A program made the translations under genes and the position numbers. This document shows, piece by piece, positions 1 to 9,792 of a DNA stretch of 64,000 nucleotides. Position 1 is the stretch's first letter. Every line of letters starts with the position of its first letter. The stretch covers positions 310,001 through 374,000 of the forward strand of contig NHNY01000010.1 of the NCBI GenBank assembly GCA_002786065.1, read 5' to 3'. The stretch comes from Microcyclospora pomicola (taxonomy: Eukaryota > Ascomycota > Dothideomycetes > Capnodiales). Under the pieces are notes generated by a model. The model did not search any database. It was given only the letters and a program-made list of their open reading frames with translations, and had not been told where the DNA came from.

Positions 1-879
1 GCTTGAAAACCATGTATGGGCAGTGTTCGGGTGGTGGTTGACGATCTACCACGAGGAATCTTTACCGATTTGGCATGAAATTTCGGGTCTTATATATCTT
101 TAGCATGGCGTTGGTGGCAGCAATTGGGCTTGATGCATTGGCATGATGATTATTGTCGGCACGATGGGGTGGATCTGAGCTATGGATGCACACAGGGTGC
201 AGCTCATGTTTGCTGGGGATCCAAACGAAAACGATCTGTATGATGGTGCGAAACTTGGCCTGCATGCCATATCGTGGCCTTACCTGAAACAGGCACTTGA
301 GCAACCATCCTACATGCACAGGGTGAGTTGTGAGGTGTCGGAAGAAATGAAACAAACGTCCTTGGATACCACTTCTCTTTCCTGCTCTCAACAACTCTCT
401 CGGTCATGTTCTGAAGTCTCCATCCTTGAATCTCTCCTCCGTAAACAGATCTGTCGTAGGTGCAATGTAGCCTACTAAGCACTATGGTACATGTAGCCGG
501 AAGGCTTGACATGGTTTGAGAAATGATCGACAGCACTTCGGAGGATAAAAGGCCATCGCTCTGAGTAGTCGAGCTTAAGCATTGGAAGGTGTGCTATGAA
601 TCAATATTCACCTATAATTGAAGCATGCTAGCTTAGGTAGACAAGAACCGATTTTAGTCTTGTATCATCTTGACTTGTGAAGACGTTCTATCAACTCCAC
701 CTTGTACATGGTATAGCAAGCGGGACAGAAGACGTATTTTTAGGTGCTGTAGAGTAGAACTATCAGCCAGGCACCCACTGACGTCGGCCTCACATCAATA
801 ATTTTCGCCATTGGCACGAATAACAACACCACCATTGCGTCCACATCAAAGGCGAAGTCAAAAAGAATAAAACAAGAAC
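1..879. other. No gene recognised (upstream flank)
   Basis: Only short open frames of about 100 codons occur on both strands, none resembling a known family. The last 200 bases are presumably the promoter and 5' leader of the gene that starts at 880. Confidence 0.5.
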
Positions 880-2206
880 ATGGCCACCGAACGGGAATAC
901 GACCTCATCGTCTTCGGCGCGACAGGCTACACCGGCGAATACTGCGCCAAGCACATCACAACCAACCTGCCGACCGACCTGAAGTGGGCGGTGGCCGGCC
1001 GCAACGCCTCGAAGCTCCAACAGCTGGTCTCGGGGACGCTGCAACCGCTCAACCCCGACCGCAAGGCGCCCGGCATCGAGACGGCGCAGCTGGCCAAGGA
1101 CGACCTCGTGCGCCTGGCGAAGAAGACAAAGGTGCTCATCACGACCGTCGGGCCGTACATCAAGTATGGCTCCGCCGTGCTGGCGGCATGTGCGGAGGCC
1201 GGCACGCATTACCTCGACGTGACGGGCGAGGTCCCGTGGGTGTACGAGATGGTGCAGCAGCACCATGCCACGGCGCAGCGGACGGGCGCCATCATCATCC
1301 CGCAGAACGGCGTCGAGAGCGCGCCCGCCGACCTGCTGGCGTTCGCGCTCACGTCGCATCTCCGCCACTCGCAGGGCCTGGGGACTAGGGAGGTCGTCAT
1401 CAGCACGCACGAGCTCAACGCCGCGCCCTCCGGAGGGACCCTCGCGACCGTCATGGCGATGTTCGAGCTCGGGTCGCTGGCGACGGTGGCCAAGGCCATG
1501 CAGCCGTGGTCGCTGTGTGCGGTTCCCCCGCCGGCGCAGAAGAACCACGCGCGTCCGTTGCTCGAGCGCGTGACGGGACTCCGCACGGTCAAGGATCTGG
1601 GGATCCTGACGAGCAGTCTGCAGGGGCCCAGCGATACCCCGATCGTCCATCGTAGCTGGTCGCTGTACGAGGCCGGCAAGCTGTACGGGCCGAACTTCCA
1701 GGTGCACTGCTACGGCAAGGCGCGCAACTACCTGCTCGGCGTCTTCACGCATTTTGCCATCATCGCCGGCTTCGTCGCCCTGGCTTTGTCGCCGGTCCGC
1801 TGGCTGCTGAAGCGGTACATCTACCAGCCCGGCCAGGGCCCGGATGCAGAGTAAGTCCGCAGTCTACATCTCCATCTCCCCCAGAACGAAGAAGAGAAGA
1901 CTAACAGACGACCTCAGCGCCGCAAGCCGCGAGTCCATCGAATGGCGCGCCATCGCCTCCGCCGACACTACAGACCCGGACCCCAGCGACCCGACTCGCG
2001 TCTACGCGCGCATGCGCTGGGAAGGCAGCATGTACCATCTGACCGGCATCTTCCTCGCCGAAGCGGCCATCACCATCCTGCGCGACAGGACCCACGCGCA
2101 TGAGTTGGGCGGTGGGATCTTGACCCCGGCGTGCTTGGGCGCGCCGTATCTGGAACGCGTGCAGAAGGCGGGCATCAAGTTTGAGATGCGGACGCTGTTG
2201 GGTTGA
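880..2206 (+). CDS. Saccharopine dehydrogenase-like (trans-acting enoyl reductase-type) membrane oxidoreductase
   Basis: Two exons, 880-1850 and 1918-2206, give 419 residues. The intron has GTAAGT, a CTAAC branch point and CAG; the split codon GA/C restores the frame. The N-terminus carries a Rossmann nucleotide-binding motif GATGYTG at residues 13-19, as in the saccharopine dehydrogenase-like family of NAD(P)-dependent reductases. A hydrophobic segment around residues 287-309, followed by basic residues, suggests a membrane anchor, which is usual for the eukaryotic members of this family. The length of about 415 residues also fits. The true substrate is unknown: relatives are named after saccharopine dehydrogenase or enoyl reductases but are not the lysine-pathway enzyme. 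Codons are strongly G/C-ending, more so than in the long gene next door. The start ATG sits in a good context (AACATGGCC). Confidence 0.85.
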
Positions 2207-2272
2207 GATGTTGGGGTGCGGGGGGTGGAGCGGAACCTGATGAGGTTTCAGGGGGTTAGTGGAGTGAGGGGG

Positions 2273-2350
2273 NNNNNNNNNNNNNNNNNNNNNNNNNNNN
2301 NNNNNNNNNNNNNNNNNNNNNNNNNNNNNNNNNNNNNNNNNNNNNNNNNN
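2273..2350. other. Assembly gap (78 N)
   Basis: A run of N flanked on both sides by G-rich sequence: GGGGGTTAGTGGAGTGAGGG before it and nine G after it. The gap probably marks a G-homopolymer or G-rich simple repeat that the assembly could not resolve. It lies 66 bases past the stop codon of the upstream reductase gene, in the 3' flank. Confidence 0.98.
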
Positions 2351-2703
2351 GGGGGGGGGCATTGGAGAAATTCTCCATTGCCGTAATCTAGCTTTAGATA
2401 CTGATGTGTCCATGTACATAATGTGATTGGAATGAGTTCCCATTGACAATCATGAAATTATCACAACATATCTTCACCACACGCATATACCGCATCATCT
2501 GATAGGAAAAAGGAGAAAAGAAGAGGTCATTTATCATATGCATCTTCCCTGATCTGAAAATGCCTGACCTGGCCCAACCCGACCCAACCTCTAGGTTCCC
2601 ACAAGAGATAGACCACTCACATCTTGTAAAGCAGTGTCCCGAGCGAAAAGAAAGGGGGGTTTTTGCCACGCCTGAGAAAAGATCTTCTCCTATATTTCTC
2701 GCT

Positions 2704-2762
2704 TTCACACACACTCACTCGATCACTCACTCAGCTTCACGCTCTGTCACTCTCTTCTCAAT
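2704..2762. repeat. CACT/CTCT-rich low-complexity tract
   Basis: The + strand is almost purine-free, with interspersed CACT, CTCA and TCTC units. It lies just beyond the 3' end of the minus-strand gene that stops at 2811, in the space between two genes that converge on the gap region. Confidence 0.6.
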
Positions 2763-2810
2763 AGTAAGAGAGCTCAAAGGTTGAGATCGACGGAGTACCT
2801 TTCGCGTTCT

Positions 2811-5800
2811 TCACAGATTCCTCGGCCCCGCCAACTTCCCCTCCTCCACCCACAACGCATATTCGACGTCATCCTCGCCCGTGATGGTCTTCGTGAACGG
2901 CAGCAGCCCCTCACCTTCGACATCGAACTCGATCTGGAGGGCTTCGCGCCGGGCCTCGACCTCGACCTCACGCATGTTGAGGTTGCGCGAGGTAGGACGG
3001 AACGTCGCGGCGAGCCACTGGTCGATGGCGTGCTTGTTTGCGCCGCGCAGCGTGGTGTGTGCGGTGAGATCGAGCAAGCTGGACGTCTCGGTCTTGCTCG
3101 GGGCGTCGAGGAGGTTGGCGTCTGTGGCGGTGTAGCTGATGGTCCGTTGCATGACGAAGTAGGTGCGGCGGGGGACGAGGTCGGAGCTGGAATGGGGGAG
3201 GGTGCGGATGAGCGGGTCGCGAAGGCGGCGCTCGACGCGGCTTTCCACGGTGCCAACGCTCGAATGGACGGTGATTTGTAGAGTGCCGTCGGAGGCATCT
3301 TTGCGGTACTGTATGGTAAACTCCACGTCCGGGTCGGCAACGTTGGCGCTATCCGGGCGGGCCTTGAGGACGTCGGTGGCTACTGCTTTGTTAGCGGCGT
3401 AGAGATCGCTGAACGACTTGCCGCACTCGAGCCAGGGTTTGTCCTCGATCGTCTCGTATTCGTCGTCAGGATCGTGCGCGTTCCATTCCCGGCGTACCAG
3501 CGTGTACAAAAACTGCTGGTAGTCCTCTTCTGTCAAGTCATCGTCCATTTCCTCCTCCGTCTCCTCGGTCTTGAGATACTCGTCGTCAAAGTCGAGCTCC
3601 TCCAACCGGAGTGCTTCAAGGTATGCTAACTGGGCTTCTACACCCATGGTCTTACCACCATAAGTGGACCGATCTTCGGCCTGTTGTCCTGGCCACATTG
3701 GCGACGCAAGAGACAACATTCCCTCGTCCGTTTTGACTTGTTGATGGGGCTGTCCGAAGACCGTCTCGCACTTTCCAATGGCTTCTGGGGCTGGCGTAAC
3801 GACATTCTGGGAATTCGAATTAGATCCCGCACTCTGACAGGCGTTACGTTCGCGGATGGTGCGGTTCAAATCGTCTAGAGCACCAGCATCCTCGAGGGCA
3901 GCTTTAGCGATCAAATCCTCATCTAGTTCGCACTCTTTGATCGTCTTGCACGTATTCTGCCATCGCTTTCGCAGTTGCTTCTCCGTGGTACTGATTCCGG
4001 AGTCTTGGGTGTAGAATGTAATCAGATCTCGCCACATCATCGGACCTTCCTTGCGTTTGTATAGCTTCACATCGGCAAGTATGAATTCCTCAAAGCTCTT
4101 CTTGCTGCTGGGTTTGCCCGTGGGCCGGCTCCGCACCTCACCAGGAGTTTTGCTACGGGGTTGATTTACTTTATGATGGGACCGGAAAGGGTTGGGTTTG
4201 GATGGTGTAGCGATGTGCCCAAGTCTCGCTTGCCCATTGATCGAATTCTCGGAGAAACCACCTGGTGAAACCCGCGGGTAAGATATTGGTAAAGGCGCCT
4301 GTAGTGTGTGGGACCGCGAAGTATGGCCCGATTGACCGTGAGCGTTGGATTGGCTCAGCGGCCTGTTACGCTGTTCAAGATCCTCATGATGAAGCAGCCT
4401 TGGATCTCTCGAGATCGAGCCCGGAGCTAAAGCCGGTCTCGGCTGCTGTGCAGCGGAGGAGGTTTCATCACGGGGCGGCAAAGCAAGTGAGGGCTGCTGT
4501 TCAGGCGCACGACCCGCACTCGAAACATCTCGATTTGGCTGGGTGGACTCCTTGGAGTTCATGGTGTTCTGCCTCTCAGGACTTACATGCTTTTTCGGGT
4601 GCCCAGCACGCTCCGCGATTTCAGGGTCGCCAGTGAACGTTTCGCTCGGCATGTTGTCCGATACTTCAGCCTGTTGCTGATTTGTGCCCAACATCGGTCC
4701 TGCTGATGACGATTGTGCCTGTGTCGGCTCTTCGTTCGCGGTCCCAACATGGCCCAAATTCTGCCTCACGGGCACATTCTCGACTGCCGTCCTTTGCAAA
4801 TTCCTTTCATGGGCTGCTCTCCTCATTGCTTGATCTTCGTCCCATCGACGATTTCGCTCGGCCTCTTCTTTGTCCAGTACATATCGTTGCTCCTCGACAC
4901 TGTCACGGTTAAGCTCGTGCATCTGTTTGTTAGCTTGATCGCATTTGGCTTTCCGCATTGCTGCTGCATCCGAAGAGATATCATCTGAAGTGACAGGCAT
5001 AGCTTTGAGTGCTTGCAATGTTTTGGGTGCGATATGTGCTGAGCCATTTCCTACTTGATGTATAGGGCGGACATCTAGTAACTCCGGCACAGTACGAACT
5101 GTGGTGGATGCTGCGCCGAGGAGGTCTTGGAACACCGATGATTGCTTTCGTAGCGCATTCGGAGGCGTCTCAATTCTGGGTTTTGACGCTGACGGCACAT
5201 CTTTACACGGCCCCGGTTTTGAAGTGCGTTTCGACGAGCCAAGGTACGAAGCGTCTTGTCTTGTCGTTGGACTGTCATCAAGACGCGTTACACTCAAGGT
5301 TGGCCGGTGTGTTTGCGCGGTGGAACTTCCTCCAGCGGTCTGGCGTTGTTGGTCGTGTCCCAGCGTTACTGGGGGTTTCTCGTGGGCTCCTTTCTCGCCA
5401 CTTACGGCCTGAGTCCTGTCTATTCTTTCGGTCGTCCCCTTGGTCGCAGTCGCGTTACCTGGAAATTCTGTTCGAGCTTTCGGTAGGGTGATATTGTTAG
5501 TCTTGCGGCTACCAAGCTCGGATCTTGCCACTTCATCGTCGACAGCCTTGCCATAATCGGGTCTGGTGATACCTGAAACCTCCTGTTGAACGCTGTTCTG
5601 CAACCTCGCCTTGCGCTGTATGATGAGCCTTCGAGCAAGGTCGGGGTTGGTCTTCGCAAGAGCCTGCAATTGCTGCCACCACTTCTGTTTTTCAGACTGT
5701 GTCATCTCTGTCAGCGGCTTCGCCTGAGTGGCACGTCTTGATGAATGATGAGTATGCGCGGTTGTAGATGACGAATGTTTTGGCGGCACATCGTCTGTGT

Positions 5801-6314
5801 CTGAGTCGCTGTCTATTATGAATGGACCTATCTTCTTTCCCGGTTTCGAGGACGATTGTGGCTTCGCCGGTGCAATAGCTTTGGTGATTGGGCGTGGGCC
5901 TTTAGCATGCAGTGTGACACTGACAGGAGGAGGAGATCGAGGAGGGGAGAAACACGCGAAAGTATGGGCTGAAGTTCCATGGTCAAGGGTGTCAAGCCTG
6001 GCCTTCTTTGGAGGAACATGTGTTGAAATCAGCGTAGTAGCTGGTCGTTTATGCGTTCGAGCCTGGTCCAAGTTCACAGTCGAACGTGGATAGGACAAGT
6101 CTTTCTGCGATACCTTGGAAAGTGGCGTGACAACACGTTGCTGGACGCTGACTGTGTCTTCATTATCCGAATCATCGCACAAGTCGATGTAGGAGACATC
6201 TTTGAAAGCGTTCGCGTTGCTTTTTGAGCCAATGCCAGCTTGTCGAGTGACGCTGCTACTGGGAGCGTGAATTGCACGCCGACTCTTGAACCGAGCCGTC
6301 ATAGTCAATGACAT
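2811..6314 (-). CDS. Large hypothetical nuclear protein with SIM-like motifs
   Basis: One uninterrupted exon of 1167 codons starting at an ATG. I do not recognise the family. The first 700 residues are Ser/Thr/Pro/Gln/Lys-rich and look disordered. Within them are two hydrophobic-plus-acidic motifs typical of SUMO-interaction motifs: YIDLCDDSDNED at about residues 42-53 and FIIDSDSDTDD at about 166-176. Around residues 730-800 there is a folded-looking basic segment (SFEEFILADVKLY ... LRKRWQNTC) that could be a Myb/SANT-like or other small DNA/chromatin domain; this is inference. The C-terminal 250 residues begin with a very acidic stretch (EETEEEMDDDLTEEDY) and then look globular. A basic stretch PPKKARLD near residue 101 could be a nuclear localisation signal. 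A role in SUMO-linked chromatin or DNA-repair processes is plausible but unproven. Confidence 0.75.
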   Translation of the reverse strand: MSLTMTARFKSRRAIHAPSSSVTRQAGIGSKSNANAFKDVSYIDLCDDSDNEDTVSVQQRVVTPLSKVSQKDLSYPRSTVNLDQARTHKRPATTLISTHVPPKKARLDTLDHGTSAHTFACFSPPRSPPPVSVTLHAKGPRPITKAIAPAKPQSSSKPGKKIGPFIIDSDSDTDDVPPKHSSSTTAHTHHSSRRATQAKPLTEMTQSEKQKWWQQLQALAKTNPDLARRLIIQRKARLQNSVQQEVSGITRPDYGKAVDDEVARSELGSRKTNNITLPKARTEFPGNATATKGTTERIDRTQAVSGEKGAHEKPPVTLGHDQQRQTAGGSSTAQTHRPTLSVTRLDDSPTTRQDASYLGSSKRTSKPGPCKDVPSASKPRIETPPNALRKQSSVFQDLLGAASTTVRTVPELLDVRPIHQVGNGSAHIAPKTLQALKAMPVTSDDISSDAAAMRKAKCDQANKQMHELNRDSVEEQRYVLDKEEAERNRRWDEDQAMRRAAHERNLQRTAVENVPVRQNLGHVGTANEEPTQAQSSSAGPMLGTNQQQAEVSDNMPSETFTGDPEIAERAGHPKKHVSPERQNTMNSKESTQPNRDVSSAGRAPEQQPSLALPPRDETSSAAQQPRPALAPGSISRDPRLLHHEDLEQRNRPLSQSNAHGQSGHTSRSHTLQAPLPISYPRVSPGGFSENSINGQARLGHIATPSKPNPFRSHHKVNQPRSKTPGEVRSRPTGKPSSKKSFEEFILADVKLYKRKEGPMMWRDLITFYTQDSGISTTEKQLRKRWQNTCKTIKECELDEDLIAKAALEDAGALDDLNRTIRERNACQSAGSNSNSQNVVTPAPEAIGKCETVFGQPHQQVKTDEGMLSLASPMWPGQQAEDRSTYGGKTMGVEAQLAYLEALRLEELDFDDEYLKTEETEEEMDDDLTEEDYQQFLYTLVRREWNAHDPDDEYETIEDKPWLECGKSFSDLYAANKAVATDVLKARPDSANVADPDVEFTIQYRKDASDGTLQITVHSSVGTVESRVERRLRDPLIRTLPHSSSDLVPRRTYFVMQRTISYTATDANLLDAPSKTETSSLLDLTAHTTLRGANKHAIDQWLAATFRPTSRNLNMREVEVEARREALQIEFDVEGEGLLPFTKTITGEDDVEYALWVEEGKLAGPRNL

Positions 6315-7603
6315 TGCTCACTAGGTGAGGAAGTAACAGCTTGATCAGGCCGACCAAAATGGTAGAACGATGATTGCTACTTGGCAATTGAGACTTGTTG
6401 CCGAGTGAGTGTTCAACACATGTCTTTGCGCCGAACAGCTATGTTCCTCGGTGTTTTGAAGAGATGAGCCGGATGTCGTGAGCGTGTCCTTGGCCAGTGA
6501 AGATGGGTATCACATGTGATTGGTATCATGTCGCCATGCAGCTGAAGGCGCAGAAGAAGTGTTCTGCTCGAGATGGTCAAATAGCTCGTAGCCCCGAATC
6601 TGAAAGTAGCAAGTGAGAAAGTCGCGCGAAAGGCTGAGTGAGATCTATCTCGAGTGTAGTCATGTGAACAGGAGCTACAAGATCGTTGAGATTGTCTGTG
6701 CTTCGGTGTTATGATTGAGTATTGTGAAGCATCTGCAATGAAGGAGGCCCCTTACTGAAGAGCAGCTAGAGCAGCTTGCTTATCTAGAGACCTCATCGGC
6801 ATACCGTAAGAATCCGTACAGCATTCAAGCACGCTGAAACAAAGATCCATTCGTTTGGAGCGCCATGCTGCTACCATGATGATTCCATGGTAGATCTCCT
6901 CGACGGGTGCTGAATAAAAGTCCAGATCGAGCAGCTCTATGTAATTGAGCATGAGCGGCCAGGATACACATCTTTCGGTTAAGCTTCACATACATAAATT
7001 GACGTTGGAAGCGCTAGCACGTGCTCTTGGTATTAGATGGCGATGAAGTTTCGTGTGTTCGTAGCGTACGTAGTTCTATCGTTCGAAGACGTCCTGAAGA
7101 CCTTGCGGGGCAGAGATGATAGCTCAAGACAATCCGCAGAATTTCTGAAGGAATAGGCTTTGGCAACGACCACATTGATAGGGTCGTGTCCGCTAGTGGA
7201 TTTCGCTCTCGCCATGGTCCATTCCGTGTTTTGCATACCAAGTGGCCAGAATCCACAGTCATCACGATTCAACGGCAGATGGCATTGGGTTAAGTCCATT
7301 CAAGCCCATCAGCACTGTGCTATCACAGCGATTGCTTCGTGATGCTGGATGTTCTTGCAAGCAGCAACACAACCGTTCGAAGGTCCTCTGCATATCGTTC
7401 AGCATCATCCGATGCTCAGTGCCGCGACGTGACTCTATTGAGATTTGCCCCAATCGTGGCCGGAACTGGTCGACTCGACCACGAAGTCGAAGATTACGGC
7501 CTCATCCAGCGCCGTGAGCAACATTCTTAACGACTTTGCAACAGCCCCAGAGCGGAGAGGCTCATATTTGTGAAGTTGAAACCCACAGTCCTGATCGTGA
7601 GTA
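6315..7603 (-). other. Intergenic, with coding-like minus-strand fragments
   Basis: There is no recognised gene between the nuclear-protein gene and RRP45. Several short minus-strand frames have protein-like composition, for example 6752-6952 (includes LDLDFYSAPVEEIYHG), 7033-7215 (starts MARAKSTSGHD after an ACCATGG context) and 7435-7623 (includes KSLRMLLTALDEAVIFDFVV). They lie in different frames and I could not join them with convincing introns. They may be parts of a multi-exon gene, a decayed gene, or chance. Confidence 0.3.
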
Positions 7604-8545
7604 TCATCTCTCATTCTCAGCACTCAGCTCAGCCATCAAACCGCCTTTGTCCCTCCTCTTCTCGTCTTCTGCAAGTTTCTCCTTGACAATCTTATCCAGT
7701 CTCTTGACCTGTTCCAACGTACTGCTCGTGCACGTCAGAATGCTCAGCGCATCTACAGCTTCTCCGCCGTACTTTGCAATCTGGCAGACTTCTCCGAAAC
7801 GGTTCATACTGATCACGACTTCGCCCTCTCGGCAGTGTTCCTCCAGCAGAGTCGCGTCCTGGAGCATTATCGTTCCCTCATCGTAATAGCTGGTTGTGAT
7901 ACAAAATGGCTGATGTTGCATGGCCAGTTTGACGGGTTCTCTCTCCTGTAGAGAAAAGATGGTGACATCTTCACCGTGGACCTCATAATCGGGTCGTCGG
8001 AAGTGTAGCAGTGCAGCGACAACAGCAAGGCAGCTTGCATCTACAAGATTCCCGTCGTGGTCCAGAACGTGAATGTCAGCTCGGATGTGGAAACACTTCT
8101 GGCCAGCAACGATGCAAAGACTTTCGGTATCGAGTGCGCCAGAGCGTCGGATCGTCTTCTCCAACAGACGAGAGAGGATGATCTCAGTTTGGTCCTGCCT
8201 GTACCCGGGGTCAGTCCTTTTGCGTCCATAGCATACAACAGAGCAGAGAGTCTTCAAGTACCTCGAAACCTCAAACGCTGGACTAGCCATTGGACTTAGC
8301 TCTGTGGAGATGGTGAAGATGCCATCGAATTTACGGTCTTGATATGATGCTACAACTTCCGCGCTGATATTGCAGAGGACTCTGGTCTTGCCTACGCGCA
8401 CATCCGCAGTCCCATACTCATCGCCAAATTGTAGATCAATAGCCCGGAACTGGTCGAAGCCACGGCCGTCGAGGCGGACATTCTCGCGCAGTGCAGAGAG
8501 CACAAAGGCTTTTTCGTTCGTCGATGGCTCCGCTTCTCGAGGCAT
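7604..8545 (-). CDS. RRP45: Exosome complex subunit RRP45 (RNase PH-like)
   Basis: The core 3'-5' RNA exosome in nucleus and cytoplasm contains a ring of six RNase PH-like subunits; this is one of them, probably without catalytic activity as in other eukaryotes. The N-terminus (NVRLDGRGFDQFR) and the segment RLLEKTIRRSGALDTESLCI are typical of the RRP45/PM-Scl75 branch. The frame is open throughout, but residues between FEVSR and QDQTE do not fit the family and match an intron at 8199-8261: GTACTT donor, CTGAC branch point, TACAG acceptor. Removing its 63 nt leaves 292 residues and restores family sequence. The C-terminal tail is lysine/glutamate-rich. The gene is divergent from CWC15, with 248 bp between the two start codons. 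Confidence 0.9.
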   Translation of the reverse strand: MPREAEPSTNEKAFVLSALRENVRLDGRGFDQFRAIDLQFGDEYGTADVRVGKTRVLCNISAEVVASYQDRKFDGIFTISTELSPMASPAFEVSRYLKTLCSVVCYGRKRTDPGYRQDQTEIILSRLLEKTIRRSGALDTESLCIVAGQKCFHIRADIHVLDHDGNLVDASCLAVVAALLHFRRPDYEVHGEDVTIFSLQEREPVKLAMQHQPFCITTSYYDEGTIMLQDATLLEEHCREGEVVISMNRFGEVCQIAKYGGEAVDALSILTCTSSTLEQVKRLDKIVKEKLAEDEKRRDKGGLMAELSAENER

Positions 8546-8793
8546 GGCTTGTGATTTCTTCAGAACATGATGTCCGATAGTCTACGTTCTCAGGCTTGTC
8601 GTGAAACATACATCTATGATGTGCTATTATTTTTGAAGAATTGCGGAAGTCCGCCGCTTTCACATGTTCCTACGTACATGTACCCTACCCTACATACTTT
8701 ACTTCTCTACCTCTAAATCAAGATCACAATCAGCTCAGAAGCTACGTGTTGAGCATCCTCGTCCTTTGATAGCGCATCAGTGTATCTGCAAAC
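8546..8793. promoter_or_regulatory. Divergent promoter, RRP45 / CWC15
   Basis: This 248-bp space between two outward-facing start codons must hold both promoters and 5' leaders. A CTACGTACATGTACC segment near 8670 and a TACCCTACCCTACATAC stretch stand out as direct repeats. No defined factor site can be claimed. Confidence 0.5.
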
Positions 8794-9555
8794 ATGACGA
8801 CCGCACACAGACCGACCTTCGACCCAGCACGAGGCAAAGAAGCCGCGCGCGGTGAAGCCTACCACCAACGTCTGTTGCCCGCGCATAAAACGCTCAAATA
8901 CCGACAGCAGACGCAAGGTGCGCCAAACGAGCAGGCTCGTCGCGATCTTCGAGCAGAGCTGCTGCGAGCAGAAGCGAAGCACTATGGTGGAGCACGCGGG
9001 GAAACAGATGATGCGGACGAATCAGCAGAGCCACAACTACAAATCGAGGGAAATTCTGAGCACGGTGTGAAGCGGAAGTTCGAACAGCCGGTGCCTGTTG
9101 GAGGAGGTGAGGTAGCAGGCGAAGACGAAGAAGAGGACTACGAGGCCAAGAAGCGGCGAGTGCTGGCCGAGACCCGCGACATCGACGCTTCGGACTCGGA
9201 CGCGTCGTCAGAAGAGTCTGCGGAATCCGAGGACGAGGATGAGGAGGATGAAACAGCCGAGCTGATGCGCGAGCTAGCGAAGATCAAAGCTGAGCGTGCA
9301 GCAGCGGCGGCCAAAGTCGCGGCTGAGCAAGCGAAGAAAGATGAGGAACAACGTGAGAAGGACATCGCGTTAGGGAATCCTTTGCTCAATGGCGATCGAG
9401 GACAGCAGTATGGCGAGAAGAGAAGATGGGATGATGATGTGGTCTTCAAGAACCAGGGGCGAGGGACCGAGGAAAGAGGGAAGGAGAAACGATTCGTGAA
9501 CGATCTGTTGCGGTCCGACTTCCATCGGAGGTTCATGGACAAGTATGTGAGATGA
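8794..9555 (+). CDS. CWC15: Pre-mRNA-splicing factor CWC15 (Cwf15 family)
   Basis: A single exon of 253 codons. CWC15 belongs to the Prp19/NineTeen-associated part of the spliceosome and acts in the nucleus. The N-terminus, MTTAHRPTFDPARGKE, and the C-terminal block FVNDLLRSDFHRRFMDKYVR are the two conserved ends of the family. The middle is low-complexity, with a D/E/S-rich run at about residues 130-152 followed by an alanine/lysine coiled-coil-like helix. Length is close to that of animal CWC15 (about 230). The start follows an AACATGACG context. It shares a promoter region with RRP45, another RNA-processing gene. Confidence 0.93.
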   Translation: MTTAHRPTFDPARGKEAARGEAYHQRLLPAHKTLKYRQQTQGAPNEQARRDLRAELLRAEAKHYGGARGETDDADESAEPQLQIEGNSEHGVKRKFEQPVPVGGGEVAGEDEEEDYEAKKRRVLAETRDIDASDSDASSEESAESEDEDEEDETAELMRELAKIKAERAAAAAKVAAEQAKKDEEQREKDIALGNPLLNGDRGQQYGEKRRWDDDVVFKNQGRGTEERGKEKRFVNDLLRSDFHRRFMDKYVR

Positions 9556-9792
9556 GCATTTCATATTATCAGGCACATGCCATTGCATTGGCTTATCGCT
9601 CTCATCTTCGTCGACTCTGATCGACAGCGGTTCCGAATCCATAAAATCATCGAACTCATGGCTACATAATGGATCGTAGCATGGCATACCAAGCAAGTAT
9701 GGTCTTACCCATGGCTGAGGCATGATATCATAACTGTCGGTCGACCGATCCTCACGACCACTCATCTCAACTTGGGCCGATGGGAGGCAGTC

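Noticed and set aside
790-1752. 320-codon minus-strand frame opposite the saccharopine dehydrogenase-like gene
   Set aside because: Arg/His-rich shadow produced by G/C-ending codons of the real gene; no family resemblance.
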